NCBI GenBank assembly: GCA_963732695.1
Contig: CAVTAP010000003.1
Span: forward strand, 62,001-126,000
From: CADEDH01 sp963732695
Lineage (GTDB): Bacteria; Actinomycetota; Acidimicrobiia; Acidimicrobiales; SZUA-35
Length of the DNA stretch: 64,000 bases
Direction of reading: 5' to 3'
Shown here: positions 53,932-63,442 of the stretch, in pieces
Layout: every line of letters starts with the position of its first letter
How positions within the stretch are numbered: position 1 is the stretch's first letter
Translations under genes and position numbers: made by a program
Notes under the pieces: generated by a model
Databases searched by the model: none
What the model was told of the DNA's origin: nothing
What the model saw: only the letters and a program-made list of their open reading frames with translations

Positions 53932-53980
53932 GCCGGTACGGCCTGGCTCGATGTGGCAACATCAGCCTGGCCGTACTGGC
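53932..53980 (+). terminator. Large hairpin between binding-protein and permease genes
   Basis: GCCGGTACGGCCTGGCT (53932-53948) pairs with AGCCTGGCCGTACTGGC (53964-53980) with two mismatches; the loop contains a further GATG/CATC pair. There is no T-run. It probably protects the upstream mRNA or reduces read-through into the permeases. Confidence 0.6.
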
Positions 53981-54027
53981 TTGTCGTATCTGTCCGAGAA
54001 GAGAGTTCCGTCCATGGGTGAGATTGG

Positions 54028-55041
54028 ATGACGGCGTACATCATCCGGCGGCTGTTCCAGGTCGTGCTAACGGTCTTCCTTCGCCCTGTCCTTCCTGTTC
54101 CTGCTGTACTTCGCCCTCCCCGGGCGATCCAGCCACCCTGCTGGCGGGCGGTGCCGGCCGGGTGCCCAACCCCACCACGATCCAGCAGGTCAAGGACCGC
54201 TACGGGTTCGACGATCCCCTGCCGGTGCAGCTCTACCACTACTGGGAGCGCACGCTGCAGGGTGATCTGGGCGAGTCGTACCAGTCGGGTCGGAGCGTCA
54301 CCGACATCCTGGGGGAGACGGCGCCCCGCAGCATCCGGCTGGCGATCTGGGCCATCATCATCGAGATCGTGGTGGGCATCAGCGTCGGGCTTGATCTCCG
54401 CCGTCCGGCGCTATTCGCTGATCGACCGGGTCACCACCGTCGTCACCGCCGTGGCTTCTGCGGTACCGGTGTTCGTGCTGGGCTTCGTGCTCCAGATACC
54501 TGTTCGCCGTGATCCCCCAGAAGCAGGGGTGGCCCGACATCTTCCAGTTCAAGACCAGCGGCCGGGGCGACGACAGCTGGTTCCTGTTCTTCATCCCCAC
54601 CGGCAACACCTGGCGCTACCTGGTGCTGCCGGCGATCACCCTGGCCAGCGTCACCACCGCGCTTGCCGGCCCGCATGACCCGGGGCTCGATGCTCGAGGT
54701 CCTGGGCGCCGACTTCATGCGCACGGCCAAGGCCAAGGGCCTCCGGGATCGGGAGGTGGTGGTCAAGCACGGGCTGCGCAACGCCATGCTGCCGGTCGTC
54801 ACCCTGATCGGCCTCGACTTCGGCACCTCGATCGGGTCCGCCGTGCTCACCGAGACGGTCTTCAGCTGGGGTGGGCTCGGCTTCTACATCGCCGACGCGG
54901 TGGTCCGCCGGGACCTGCCCGTGCTGCTCGGCCTCACCACGGTGGTGGTGCTCGCCTATGCCTTGATCAACCTGCTGGTCGACATCTCCTACGCGTGGTT
55001 CGACCCACGGGTCCGTCTCGGTGAAGGGAGGCTCGAAGTGA
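54028..55041 (+). pseudogene. Peptide ABC permease, DppB/OppB type, frameshifted about six times
   Basis: Pieces in three frames assemble in order into a DppB-type permease of about 337 residues. They are MTAYIIRRLFQVVLTV, FALSFLFLLYFALPG, GDPATLLAGGAGRVPNP with VKDRYGFDDPLPVQLYHYW, ISAVRRYSLIDRVTTVVTA, YLFAVIPQKQGW, and the EAA loop GADFMRTAKAKGLRDREVV with HGLRNAMLP. Breaks lie near 54078, 54120, 54391, 54496, 54663 and 55012, each a net +1. The presumed end is TGA 55039-55041, overlapping GTG 55038 of the next gene. The many breaks make a functional product impossible unless they are sequencing errors. Confidence 0.82.
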
Positions 55042-56008
55042 GCGCCGTCCCTCCTGACTGTCCACGCCGGGGGCGGCCGCCGCCGCTGGCGGCGGCCTGG
55101 CTCTCAATTCGGCGGCGCCCGGAAGCGGCGGCCAGGCCGGCATCGCCGACGTCGGGGCTCCCGCCTCGTCGTGGCGGGAGTTCTGGGGCCGCTACCGCAA
55201 GAACAAGATGGCGGTGGTGGCCCTGGTCGTGCTCGTGCTGCTGGTGATCCTGGCCGTCTTCGCCGACCAGATCGCCCCCTACCGCTTCGACGAGCGACCG
55301 CTCACCAAGACGAGCCCGCCGTCGTGGGACCATCCGTTCGGCACCGACCAGATCGGCCGCGACATCTTCAGCCGGGTGATCTACGGCACCCGGATCTCGC
55401 TGCGGATCGGCATCATCGCCACGTTCATGTCGGTGGTCATCGGCGTGGTGGCCGGTGCCGTCGCCGGGCTTCTTCGGCGGCATGCGTCGACACCCTGATC
55501 TCCCGCCTCGTCGACGTGTTCCTGTCGATCCCCTACATCGTGCTGGCGGTATCGATAGCGGCGGTGCTGGGGCGCAGCGAGAACACGGTGATCATCGTGC
55601 TCGGCCTGATCGGCTGGCTGTCGATCCAGCGGGTGGTGCGATCGAGCTTCCTGCAGCTCAAGGAGCTGGAGTTCGTGGAGGCGGCCACGGCGCTCGGCTA
55701 CAGCCGGTGGCGGATCATGTTCCGCCACATCCTGCCCAACGCCCTGCAGCCGGTGATCGTCTACTCGGCCATCGCCGTGGGCGGCGCCATCCTGTCCGAG
55801 GCGGCGCTGTCGTTCCTCGGGGCCGGGCCCGTCGGACCCCACCCCGGCCTGGGGCCTGATGGTGAGCACGGCCAAGGGGCGCCTCAGCCCGGCGCCCTAT
55901 GAGCTGCTGTTCCCCGCCGGCGCCATCGTGGTGACGGTGCTGGTGTTCCTGCTGATCGGCGACGGCCTGCGGGACGCCCTCGACCCGAAGATGAAGAACC
56001 GGTCATGA
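55038..56008 (+). pseudogene. Peptide ABC permease, DppC/OppC type, frameshifted
   Basis: From GTG 55038 the pieces are LSTPGAAAAAGGGLALNS, the DppC N-terminal part SSWREFWGRYRKNKMAVVAL, FGTDQIGRDIFSRVIYGTR, VDTLISRLVDVFLSIPYIVLAV, the EAA loop VEAATALGYSRWRIMFRHILPN and the C-terminus WGLMVSTAKGRLS to LRDALDPKMKNRS. Breaks lie near 55056 (net +2), 55470, 55487 and 55840. The stop overlaps the ATG of the next gene. Together with DppB it would form the membrane channel. Confidence 0.82.
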
Positions 56009-57088
56009 GCGACGACGGCCAGCGCAACGATCGCATCGACACCACGTACCGTAGCGAGCCATCCAGGTCGGACGGTGAGGTGCTCCTGTCGATCCGCAAC
56101 CTCCGCACCCGGTTCATCTCCGACGACGGCGACGTGCCGGCCGTGAACGGCGTCAGCTTCGAGGTGCGCCGGGGCGAGGTGCTGTCGATCGTGGGCGAGT
56201 CGGGCTCCGGCAAGTCGGTCACGGCAATGAGCATCCTCGGGCTGCTCCTGCCGAGCACGGCCCGGATCGAGGCCGACCAGATGTCGTGGAAGGGTGAGCC
56301 GCTGCTCGATGCCGGCGAGAACCGGATGCGCCAGGTGCGGGGGGCCGAGATCGCCATGATCTTCCAGGATCCGCTCTCGGCGCTCAACCCGGTGCACACG
56401 GGTGGGCGGCCAGATCGCCGAGATGATCCTGATCCACGAGTCGGTATCGAAGAAGGAGGCGGCGTCCCGGGCCGTCGACATGCTCGACCTGGTGGGGATC
56501 CCCCAGCCGGCCAAGCGGGCCGGGATGTACCCCCACGAGTTCTCCGGCGGCATGCGCCAGCGGGCCATGATCGCCATGGCCATCGCCTGCAGCCCCGACC
56601 TGCTGATCGCCGACGAGCCCACCACCGCCCTCGACGTGACCGTCCAGGCCCAGGTGCTGGAGGTGCTGTTGCGCCTGAAGGACGAGCTGAACTCGGCCAT
56701 CCTGCTGATCACCCACGATCTCGGCGTGGTGGCCGGGATCTCGGACCGGGTGATGGTGATGTACGCCGGCCGCCAGGCCGAGGTCGGCACCACCGACCAG
56801 GTGTTCTATCGCACCCGCCACCCCTACACCCAGGGCCTGATGCGGTCGCTGCCCCGCCTCGACGACGTGGACGGTGAGCCGCTCACGCCGATCACGGGGG
56901 CGCCCCCGTCGCTTCTGCGGCTCCCGTCGGGGTGCGCCTTCCACCCCCGGTGCCCCCTGGCCCGGGAGCGGTGCTCGAAGGACGTGCCTGACCTGAACTC
57001 GGGTGGGTTGGGCCATCATCCGGCGGCGTGCTTCTACGCCGACGAGGTCTCGGGTGACACCGCTGGCGTCGTGGGAGGTCGGTCGTGA
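56005..57088 (+). pseudogene. Peptide ABC ATPase, DppD/OppD type, one frameshift
   Basis: The ATPase of about 360 residues has Walker A VGESGSGKSVTA, Q-loop FQDPLSALNPV, signature EFSGGMRQRAMIAMA, Walker B LLIADEPTTALD and the H-loop LITHDLGVV. The C-terminal oligopeptide-type extension has Cys residues in GCAFHPRCPLARERC and ACFY. The frame changes once, near 56400, in the ACGGGTGGGC stretch after the Q-loop; removing one G restores HTVGGQIAEM. The rest is intact, so an error is likely. Confidence 0.85.
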
Positions 57089-58080
57089 GCGACGAGGTGC
57101 TGCTGCGGGCTGAGCACGTGGTGAAGGAGTTCCCCGTGCGGGGTGGGCTGCTGGCCCGCACCGTGGCCAAGGTCAACGCCGTATCCGATGTGTCGCTCGA
57201 GGTGAAGGCGGGCGAGACGTTGGGAGTGGTGGGGGAGTCGGGCTGCGGCAAGTCGACCCTGGGTCGGGTGCTGTTGAACCTGCTGCGGCCCACGTCGGGC
57301 CGGGTGCTGTTCGAGGGCGAGAACCTGTCGGCGCTCAAGGCGTCGGCCATGAAGGAGAAGCGTCGCCGGCTCCAGATCGTGTTCCAGGACCCGTTCGCCT
57401 CGCTCAACCCCCGGATGAAGATCGGCGACATCCTGTCCGAGCCGCTGCGGGTGCACCTGGGGTGGAAGGCCGACAAGGCCGACGCCGTGGTGCAGGACCT
57501 GCTGGTGCAGGTGGGGCTGTCGCCCGAGCACGCCAACCGGTTCCCCCACGAGTTCTCCGGAGGCCAGCGCCAGCGGGTGGGTATCGCCCGGGCCCTGGCC
57601 CTCGAGCCCAGGCTCATCGTGCTCGACGAGCCGGTGTCGGCCCTGGACGTCTCGATCCAGGCCGGCGTGGTGAACCTGCTCCAGGACCTGCAGCGGGAGC
57701 GGGACCTGTCCTACGTGTTCATCGCCCACGACCTGTCGGTGGTTCGCCACATCTCGGACCGGGTGGCCGTGATGTACCTGGGCAAGGTGGTGGAGGTGGG
57801 CGACCGGAACCACATCTACAACAAAGCGCAGCATCCCTACACCCAGAGCCTGCTGTCGGCGGTGCCGATCCCCGACCCGAACCGGGAGCGGTCACGGCGG
57901 CGGATCGTGTTGGAAGGGGATGTGCCCTCGCCCATCGATCCGCCCAGCGGTTGCCGGTTCCGGACCCGATGCTGGAAGGCCACCGACAAGTGCGCCGCCG
58001 AGGAGCCGGCCCTGGTCGACCGGGGTGAGGACCACCCAGTGGCGTGCCACTATCCCGAGGTGGTCGCCGCCCTCGTCTGA
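57085..58080 (+). CDS. Peptide ABC transporter ATPase, DppF/OppF type
   Basis: This intact 331-residue ATPase has Walker A GESGCGKSTLG, Q-loop VFQDPFASLNPR, signature EFSGGQRQRVGIA, Walker B LIVLDEPVSALD and H-loop FIAHDLSVV. The C-terminal part has the oligopeptide/dipeptide extension with GCRFRTRCWKATDKC. It pairs with the DppD-type ATPase to drive uptake. Its GTG start overlaps the dppD stop by 4 nt. It shows none of the frame breaks seen upstream. Confidence 0.93.
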   Translation: MSDEVLLRAEHVVKEFPVRGGLLARTVAKVNAVSDVSLEVKAGETLGVVGESGCGKSTLGRVLLNLLRPTSGRVLFEGENLSALKASAMKEKRRRLQIVFQDPFASLNPRMKIGDILSEPLRVHLGWKADKADAVVQDLLVQVGLSPEHANRFPHEFSGGQRQRVGIARALALEPRLIVLDEPVSALDVSIQAGVVNLLQDLQRERDLSYVFIAHDLSVVRHISDRVAVMYLGKVVEVGDRNHIYNKAQHPYTQSLLSAVPIPDPNRERSRRRIVLEGDVPSPIDPPSGCRFRTRCWKATDKCAAEEPALVDRGEDHPVACHYPEVVAALV

Positions 58081-58118
58081 GCCGATCCTGGCGGCCCGGG
58101 GATCGGGTCATGGGCCGC

Positions 58119-58124
58119 TACCAT
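58119..58124 (+). promoter_or_regulatory. -10 box of secG
   Basis: TACCAT lies 6 nt before GTG 58131. Confidence 0.45.
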
Positions 58125-58130
58125 GACGGG

Positions 58131-58361
58131 GTGAACATCGCTCTTGGGATCGTCTACGTCCTGATCGGCCTGGTGACGGTCACGCTCGTCCTGCTCCACA
58201 GCGGCCGGGGTGGCGGTCTTTCCGACATGTTCGGCGGTGGCCTGGGCGCCGCCGCTGCCGGCTCCACATCGATCGAGCGCAACCTCGACCGGTTGACGGT
58301 GCTCATGTCGCTGATCTTCGCCTTCATGACGCTGATGCTGGCCTTCCGCTTCAGCAGCTGA
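58131..58361 (+). CDS. secG: Preprotein translocase subunit SecG
   Basis: The 76-residue protein has two membrane helices (about 3-21 and 53-73) with the conserved loop LLHSGRGGGLSDMFGGG between them, followed by RNLDRLTVLMSLIF. It is an accessory subunit of the SecYEG channel. The GTG start at 58131 follows a -10 box closely; upstream residues in this frame are not family-like. In other actinobacteria secG follows tpiA directly; here the peptide transporter separates them. Confidence 0.93.
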   Translation: MNIALGIVYVLIGLVTVTLVLLHSGRGGGLSDMFGGGLGAAAAGSTSIERNLDRLTVLMSLIFAFMTLMLAFRFSS

Positions 58362-58388
58362 GCGGCGCCGATCGAGCCCTCGTTGCCG

Positions 58389-58435
58389 AACTGCGTCGCG
58401 AAGTCCGTCGGATTCAGGGATTTCGCGACGCAGTT
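58389..58435. repeat. Intergenic palindromic repeat, copy 3
   Basis: AACTGCGTCGCGAAGTCC (58389-58406) and GGATTTCGCGACGCAGTT (58418-58435) pair at 17 of 18 positions around an 11-nt loop. It is the simplest and most regular copy of the family at 31684 and 41620. It follows secG and precedes tRNA-Leu. Confidence 0.8.
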
Positions 58436-58479
58436 GGTCAACGGGGAACGAAAGGCGCCGAAACCGGGCCGGGACTTGC

Positions 58480-58485
58480 TACGAT
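58480..58485 (+). promoter_or_regulatory. -10 box of tRNA-Leu(GAG)
   Basis: TACGAT lies 11 nt before the mature tRNA 5' end. Confidence 0.4.
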
Positions 58486-58496
58486 CTCTGAGCCAC

Positions 58497-58580
58497 GTCG
58501 GAGTGGCGGAATAGGCAGACGCGCTAGCTTGAGGGGCTAGTGTCCGAAAGGACGTGGGGGTTCAAGTCCCCCCTCCGACG
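58497..58580 (+). tRNA. tRNA-Leu, anticodon GAG
   Basis: Acceptor arms GTCGGAG (58497-58503) and CTCCGAC (58573-58579) pair fully. The anticodon stem CTAGC/GCTAG encloses TTGAGGG, giving anticodon GAG (CUC/CUU). The long variable arm and TTCAAGT T-loop fit class II. The base after the acceptor is G followed by ATG, whereas A73 is usual in leucine tRNAs and CCA is not encoded. The island begins at its 3' end. Confidence 0.88.
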
Positions 58581-58605
58581 ATGGTCGGATCGGTGCCGGC
58601 CTCTT

Positions 58606-60271
58606 TTAGCCTCGATCGTTCTGCGGTTGGAGCCTGATGCTTGTGGGTGTGGGGCTGGCTGGTGACGGTGGGTGGTCTGGGCGCTGGAGTGGGTGTCGGT
58701 GCGCGGCGGTTCTCGGGGGCCCGGGTCTGGTTGGTTGTCTCGCCTCTGGTGGTGTCTGGCCTGGCGAGGGCCCGGGCCTGGGGTCAGGGGAGCCCGGTGC
58801 GTAGGCGGGTGTAGGCGGTGGCGAGGTCGTGGCGCCAGGGCCAGGTCTGGTCGATCCGGAGGATTGTTTGTCGTCCTCGGGTGACGAGGCGGGCGGCGAC
58901 GTGGAGGAGCCGGTAGCGCAGGGTCTTGGGTTCGGCTTTGGCCAGGTGGCCGTCGAGGCAGAGGTGTTGGGTCCAGGCCAGCAGGCAGCCGGCCAGCAAC
59001 GAGATGGCGCACCAGGCTTGGTTGCGGGTGAAGTCCTCGAAGGGGAGGTTGGCGAGTCCGCAGTTCTTCCAGTTCCGGACCCGGTCTTCGACTCGGGCGT
59101 GGCCTCGGTGGCGGAGTTCCAGGGCGGCGAGATCGGTGCTGGGGGTGTTGGTGATGAAACAGGTGTGCCGCCACCCGTTCACGGTGTCGAACAGGGTGAG
59201 CTGAGCGCCGGGATGGGGGCGTTCCCGCCGGCAGATCAGCCGGGTCCCGGGTGGCCAGCTGTCGAGGTTGACCAGTTTGGTCAGCTCGATCACGTAGCCG
59301 TTCGGTCGCTGGGCGCCGTCACGGTTGACCGCTGGGATCCAGTCCTCTTCCTGGCAGCACACGATGGCGTCCCGAACTCGGGCGTCGATGGCGAACCCGA
59401 CCGAGAACTGGGCGTTGCGGGCCACCACCGCGTCCAGGAAGTCGTGGGTGGCACCGGCAGAGTCGGCCCTCACCAACAGCGGGAACCGCACCATGGCGGG
59501 ATCGTCGCCTGGCCGGTGCCCCTGCTGGTAGTGCTCGGGGAGGGCGTCGATGGCTTCGCCCAGCAGGCGCACATGGTCGGCGGCGTTGTTCGCTCCTGCG
59601 TTGCCGGGGCGCAGCATCGCGGCCATCGGCTCGGCTGTCTCGTCCAACCACACGGCCAACGGGTGGAACCCGAACCCCCGTTTGTAGGTCGCCGCCGCGT
59701 CCTGTTTGTCGGAATGGGCGGTGACGAGGGTGGCGTCGAAGTCGAAGGTGACCGTGGCCGGCCCCCCGGCGGCGGCCCAGATCCGCTGACGGGCCACAGC
59801 GGCGGCCGTGGCGATCCCCCGCAGCTCCGGTGCGGTGACCGCTTCGATCGCCCGCCAGGCCGTGGCCTGTGACGCCACCGGACCAAACAGCTCCGGTTGC
59901 TCACGCAGGACTGCCAGGTCAGACAGACAGTCGGCGCCATCAGCGACGGCCACCGCCATATGGGACAGGACGATCCCGGGATCATGGGCCCGCCACGAGA
60001 TCCCACACCCGCTCATCGCCTCCGACAGGGCACCGGTCAGACCTGACCGATCAGCCATCTCGGCCAGCAGCCCGGCCCCGGCATGAGAGACCAGCCCCTC
60101 ACCGTCGGTGGTCACCCGGGGACGATTGGAACAGCGACTACGCTTCACCCTCACGGAGAGCCTTCCTGTTGGCCGGATTCACCTTCGCAAAGCGAATCCT
60201 CCCAGCCCAGGAAGGCTTTTCCGCGGACCAACCCCTCCAACAACAACCAGCCGCAGAACGATCGAGGCTAA
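58606..60271 (-). mobile_element. IS1380-family insertion sequence
   Basis: A 1.67-kb element is bounded by 25-bp inverted repeats, 58606-58630 and 60247-60271, which start TTAGCCTCGATCGTTCTGCGG and match at 24 of 25 positions. It contains one transposase gene. The outermost bases may extend 1-3 nt further. No clear target duplication is seen, and the right end abuts integrase sequence that has no left part at the other end, so a deletion accompanied or followed insertion. Confidence 0.85.
58784..60154 (-). CDS. IS1380-family transposase
   Basis: The 456-residue DDE transposase has first Asp in VTFDFDAT (about 138-140), second Asp in LVRADSAGATHDFL (231) and Glu in HARVEDRVRNWKN, followed by GLANLPFEDFTRNQAW, a hallmark of the IS1380/IS1676 group. 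The frame is full length and undamaged, so the element may still be active. It lies on the minus strand within the inverted repeats. Confidence 0.93.
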   Translation of the reverse strand: MRVKRSRCSNRPRVTTDGEGLVSHAGAGLLAEMADRSGLTGALSEAMSGCGISWRAHDPGIVLSHMAVAVADGADCLSDLAVLREQPELFGPVASQATAWRAIEAVTAPELRGIATAAAVARQRIWAAAGGPATVTFDFDATLVTAHSDKQDAAATYKRGFGFHPLAVWLDETAEPMAAMLRPGNAGANNAADHVRLLGEAIDALPEHYQQGHRPGDDPAMVRFPLLVRADSAGATHDFLDAVVARNAQFSVGFAIDARVRDAIVCCQEEDWIPAVNRDGAQRPNGYVIELTKLVNLDSWPPGTRLICRRERPHPGAQLTLFDTVNGWRHTCFITNTPSTDLAALELRHRGHARVEDRVRNWKNCGLANLPFEDFTRNQAWCAISLLAGCLLAWTQHLCLDGHLAKAEPKTLRYRLLHVAARLVTRGRQTILRIDQTWPWRHDLATAYTRLRTGLP

Positions 60272-61239
60272 GGACTCCACCCTAGCAGAGCTGGGCCAAT
60301 GGTGGCTCGATAACGTCGCTCGGCACCGAGTCTCGCCCGACGACGATAGCGACCGACACCGAAGCCGAATGCGGGATCGTGTTCAACGCCCTGGGCGAAG
60401 TGCCTGTCCGGGAGTCCTCAGACCTGAGCAGGTCGCCGCCTCGTCTCCCACCTCGTCGACGTGAACTCGGCCTCAAGGGCGCTTAACGTGCGGGCCCTCC
60501 TGGTCCAGGTTCTGGAGGAGGCCGTCAACCTCGGCCTGGCGGAGGAGAACGTCGGCAAGAAGACCAAGCCGCCGAGGGTGCCCCGAGTGCAGCGCCGCAC
60601 ACTGACAGGACCGAGATCTCGGGCTACTCCAAGCTGCAACCGAACGTTGGTGGCTCCTGCTGTGCTCGTTCCAGGGTGGCGGGTCTGGGAGCCGTTCGGC
60701 CTGGCTGGGAGAGCGTTGAGCTCTTCGACGCGCCGGCACCGCTCTTGCTCGCCGGGCGGCCACCTACCTCGACGGGCACGGCAGGTCTGGGGCCACCGAG
60801 ACGAGGTGGGCGACTGGACGCCAGCTCCTCGGCCCAACAGTGCTCGAACTCCTCCGCCGGCGGCGAGCGCAGCAGCTGAAGGAGCAGGAGATCGCCGGCA
60901 GCTCGTTGTTGAGCTCGGCCGCCTCAAGAGGGGGCGCCGATTCGGCTCGTCTTCACGACTCAGGTCGGCAAGCCGATGCTTCGCCAGCACGTCGACAAGG
61001 CGATCCGAAAGGCCGCTACGAGCGCTGGGCTGGATCCCACCCACCTCGGCACCCAGGGGTGACGTTCGGTTGTCACGAGCTTGTACGCCTCCGGTGACTT
61101 CGATCTCTCTGACGTAGCTCGTTTCGTGGGCCACTCCGACGTCGCCACGACCCGTGGCTACGCACAGCACGAAGGCGATCGACCGCTCCAAGCGAGCAGG
61201 AAAGCGCTCGAGCTGCTCGATCCGGGCTCGACCGCCTGA
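60272..61239 (+). pseudogene. Tyrosine recombinase (phage/island integrase), truncated and frameshifted
   Basis: Several frames together read as an integrase. After the IS end comes STLAELGQWWLDNVARHRVS, then VNSASRALNVRALLVQVLEE and AVNLGLAEENVGKKTKPPR (core-binding domain), then VGKPMLRQHVDKAIRKAAT, and finally SVVTSLYASGDFDLSDVARFVGHSDVATTRGYAQH, which holds the box II motif GHSDVATTRGY. The N-terminus is missing at the IS boundary, and at least four frame changes occur. It is inactive. The location beside tRNA-Leu matches an integrase that used the tRNA as attachment site. Confidence 0.8.
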
Positions 61240-61287
61240 CTACATCGGCAAGAATCTACACCAAGACTGATTGCTGGAGCTGGCGCA

Positions 61288-62900
61288 GTGGGCCATGTCA
61301 AAATCGGCGGCTGCAGCTGGTTGGCCGCTAATCTGCCGCCAGTTCTAAATGGGGAGGGGTGGCGGTTGAGCGAACTCGATCTCGGGATCGACGGTCTGAG
61401 CGACTTTAAGGAGATTGGGTCAGGCGGGTTCGCCACCGTCTACTCCGCCTTGGAGGTCGGCCTTGATCGTCGGGTCGCTGTGAAGCTCTTGGCGGCCATT
61501 GACGATCCTGGTCGCCGCAGGTTCGATCGGGAGCGTCAGTCGATGGGCCGCACGGCGGATCATCCGAACATCGTCACCCCACTACGGTCCGGTTACACGA
61601 GCCCGGGCAACAGGCGATACCTAGTCATGGAGTACCTGGCGGGTGGTTCACTCCAGGATCGCATCGACACTGAAGGGCCAATTCCATGGTACGAAGCCAT
61701 CAGCTTGATCCTTCCCGTCGCTGAGGCTCTCGCTTGAGTCATGGATCAGGAATCATTCATCGCGACGTCAAACCAGCGAACATCCTTATCTCGCGAACAG
61801 GGGTAGTAAGCTCACGGGCTTTGGATAGCCACGATTCGAGAATCCACTGCAACCAGCCAGGTCGCATTCTCAATGCTCTACACGGCCCCTGAAACCTTCG
61901 ACGCCCACCGTGACCCCAGCACAGGCGATCTGGTCGATCCCCGTACGGAACGATCCGACCTGTACTCGCTCGCCGCCACGCTGTACACGCTCGGAGCGGG
62001 AGCCCGCCGTTCCAGAGCACAAGCTCGGCCGGTCTAATGGGCAGATTCTCACTCAAGCAGCGCCGTCGACCGGTCACCTTCTTCTTGACCAGTTTCTTGA
62101 AAGGGCCATGGCGAAGCATCCAGCTGACCGTCATTCAACAGTTGCGCAATTCATTGAACATTTCGTTGCAGTCCAGCCATCGATGGCGGACACTCACGGA
62201 TCTGTGCTGAGCCCTAACAGTGCAGCCGACAGTCAGATTCTCGATAATGCGGGTGCTGTCAGTGCACCCACCATGGTCGCCCCCGAGAACCAACGCGCAC
62301 ATGAGCATCCAACAATCGGTGCTCAAAGCTTGGACAATCTGAGTGACTCAGGCACTCTCCATAACTCTGCGCAGATCGGCGGCCCTCTGGGTCAGCCGAT
62401 AGCTCTTCCGAATTCAGAGGTAGCTTCTGGGAGGGATCGACTGCGGGCCTTCTCCCCGTTGGGTTGCCCTTGCGGTGGCGTTCTCTCGCGCTTGTACTGC
62501 TCTACTTCCTCCAAACCAGCCGGGCACGGCTGTCGTTCCTGCCGCCTGGATCGGAAGACACTCCCAACACAACAGCTCCCCGCGAGCTGGTGCGAGTGGA
62601 AAGTGGAACCTCTGACGCTGACGATTTCATCAGGTATCTAGTGAATAGCGATGGTACCGTCGTAGAACTCAACCACGAGATCACTGGTAGACCTGGACCT
62701 GGCGACGTGAGCGTAGAGCATAACTGCACGCCGCCGCGGGCTGCAGTACTGTTCGCATTCAAGATAGCCAAGTCACCTATGAACCGATCGAGGGCGGAGT
62801 GTGGTTCCGGGGCTGCTATCGAGTTGTAGTCGATGGAAACGGCTACGGTGCGCAGGCGCTCGACTTAGAAATGACGTACCGGGGCTCGACGTGCCCGTAG
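61288..62900 (+). pseudogene. Ser/Thr protein kinase with extracellular domain, frameshifted
   Basis: The first frame encodes the N-lobe of a Hanks-type kinase: FKEIGSGGFATVYSALE and the ATP lysine in RVAVKLLAAID, then HPNIVTPL and YLVMEYLAGGSLQDRI. After a frame change near 61735 comes SGIIHRDVKPANILI (catalytic loop), then FGIATIRESTATSQVAFSML, YTAPETFDAHRD and SDLYSLAATLYTL. Further breaks lie near 61806, 61830 and 62000. A juxtamembrane region, one hydrophobic segment near 62470-62520 and an outside domain ending VVVDGNGYGAQALD with stop at 62898-62900 follow. Base composition is lower in GC than the rest of the window, which suggests transfer. It is non-functional as read. Confidence 0.75.
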
Positions 62901-63442
62901 TCGACTGTGCGCTTCTATCTGTTATCAGCGCAGCTGGCCAGCTCTCGGCCAGCGGGGCGAGAGCCGCTTCCGTAATGTTCTGAAGTGGACGGGAATCCGC
63001 TAAGAGAGGCATTCAGGCAGTTCACCTGGCTTTCACAGCGCCGACTCTCGCCGATGAGAGCTATCGAGAGAGTCGAACTCTTACTCTTGGCACCGGACAG
63101 CCCAGTCATCCGCTCGCGGCAGGTGCGCGAGGGGGGACGGTACGAATCGATGGGCAAGGAAGGCACACGATCTGCTCGATCCTCGAGCGCAGCCTCACGG
63201 GTTCCGGAGGCCCCGGAAGGTGCGCTTCGCTCGGCTCGTTACTCCCGTCCGACCTGTACGGCTGAGGCTGGTTCGCCGTTGAGGCGCCGGAGGTACCGCT
63301 GGGACTCGGGGGAGTCGGCCAGTGATCCGGCTCTTCTCAGCGGAGTGGGGAGTGAGGGGTAGCTGAGGGTCCACCACGAGGTGCGGGGATCTCGTCATCG
63401 TTGCGGCTGTTCGAAGGCTGCGACGAGTGTGGAGATCCCCAC
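62901..63442. other. Island segment without a recognisable gene
   Basis: About 540 bp with lower GC and no family-like protein in any frame. A frame at 62985-63362 (plus) starts MDGNPLREAFRQ but drifts into Arg/Ser-rich sequence and is probably not coding. The right part (about 63200-63440) is GC-rich again and may be the left end of the ISL3 element; no terminal repeat can be recognised because the other end is outside the window. Confidence 0.45.

Noticed and set aside
52290..56405. Programmed ribosomal frameshifting in the peptide transporter genes
   Set aside because: About 14 sites without slippery heptamers or shared stimulators cannot be programmed; error or decay is simpler.
58600..60275. 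Target-site duplication of the IS1380 element
   Set aside because: The flanks CCTCTT and GGACTC do not match, so none can be claimed; a deletion next to the element would explain it.
62985..63362. A 125-codon plus-strand frame in the island
   Set aside because: No family resemblance, poor start context and a shift to Arg/Ser-rich sequence; probably non-coding remnant.
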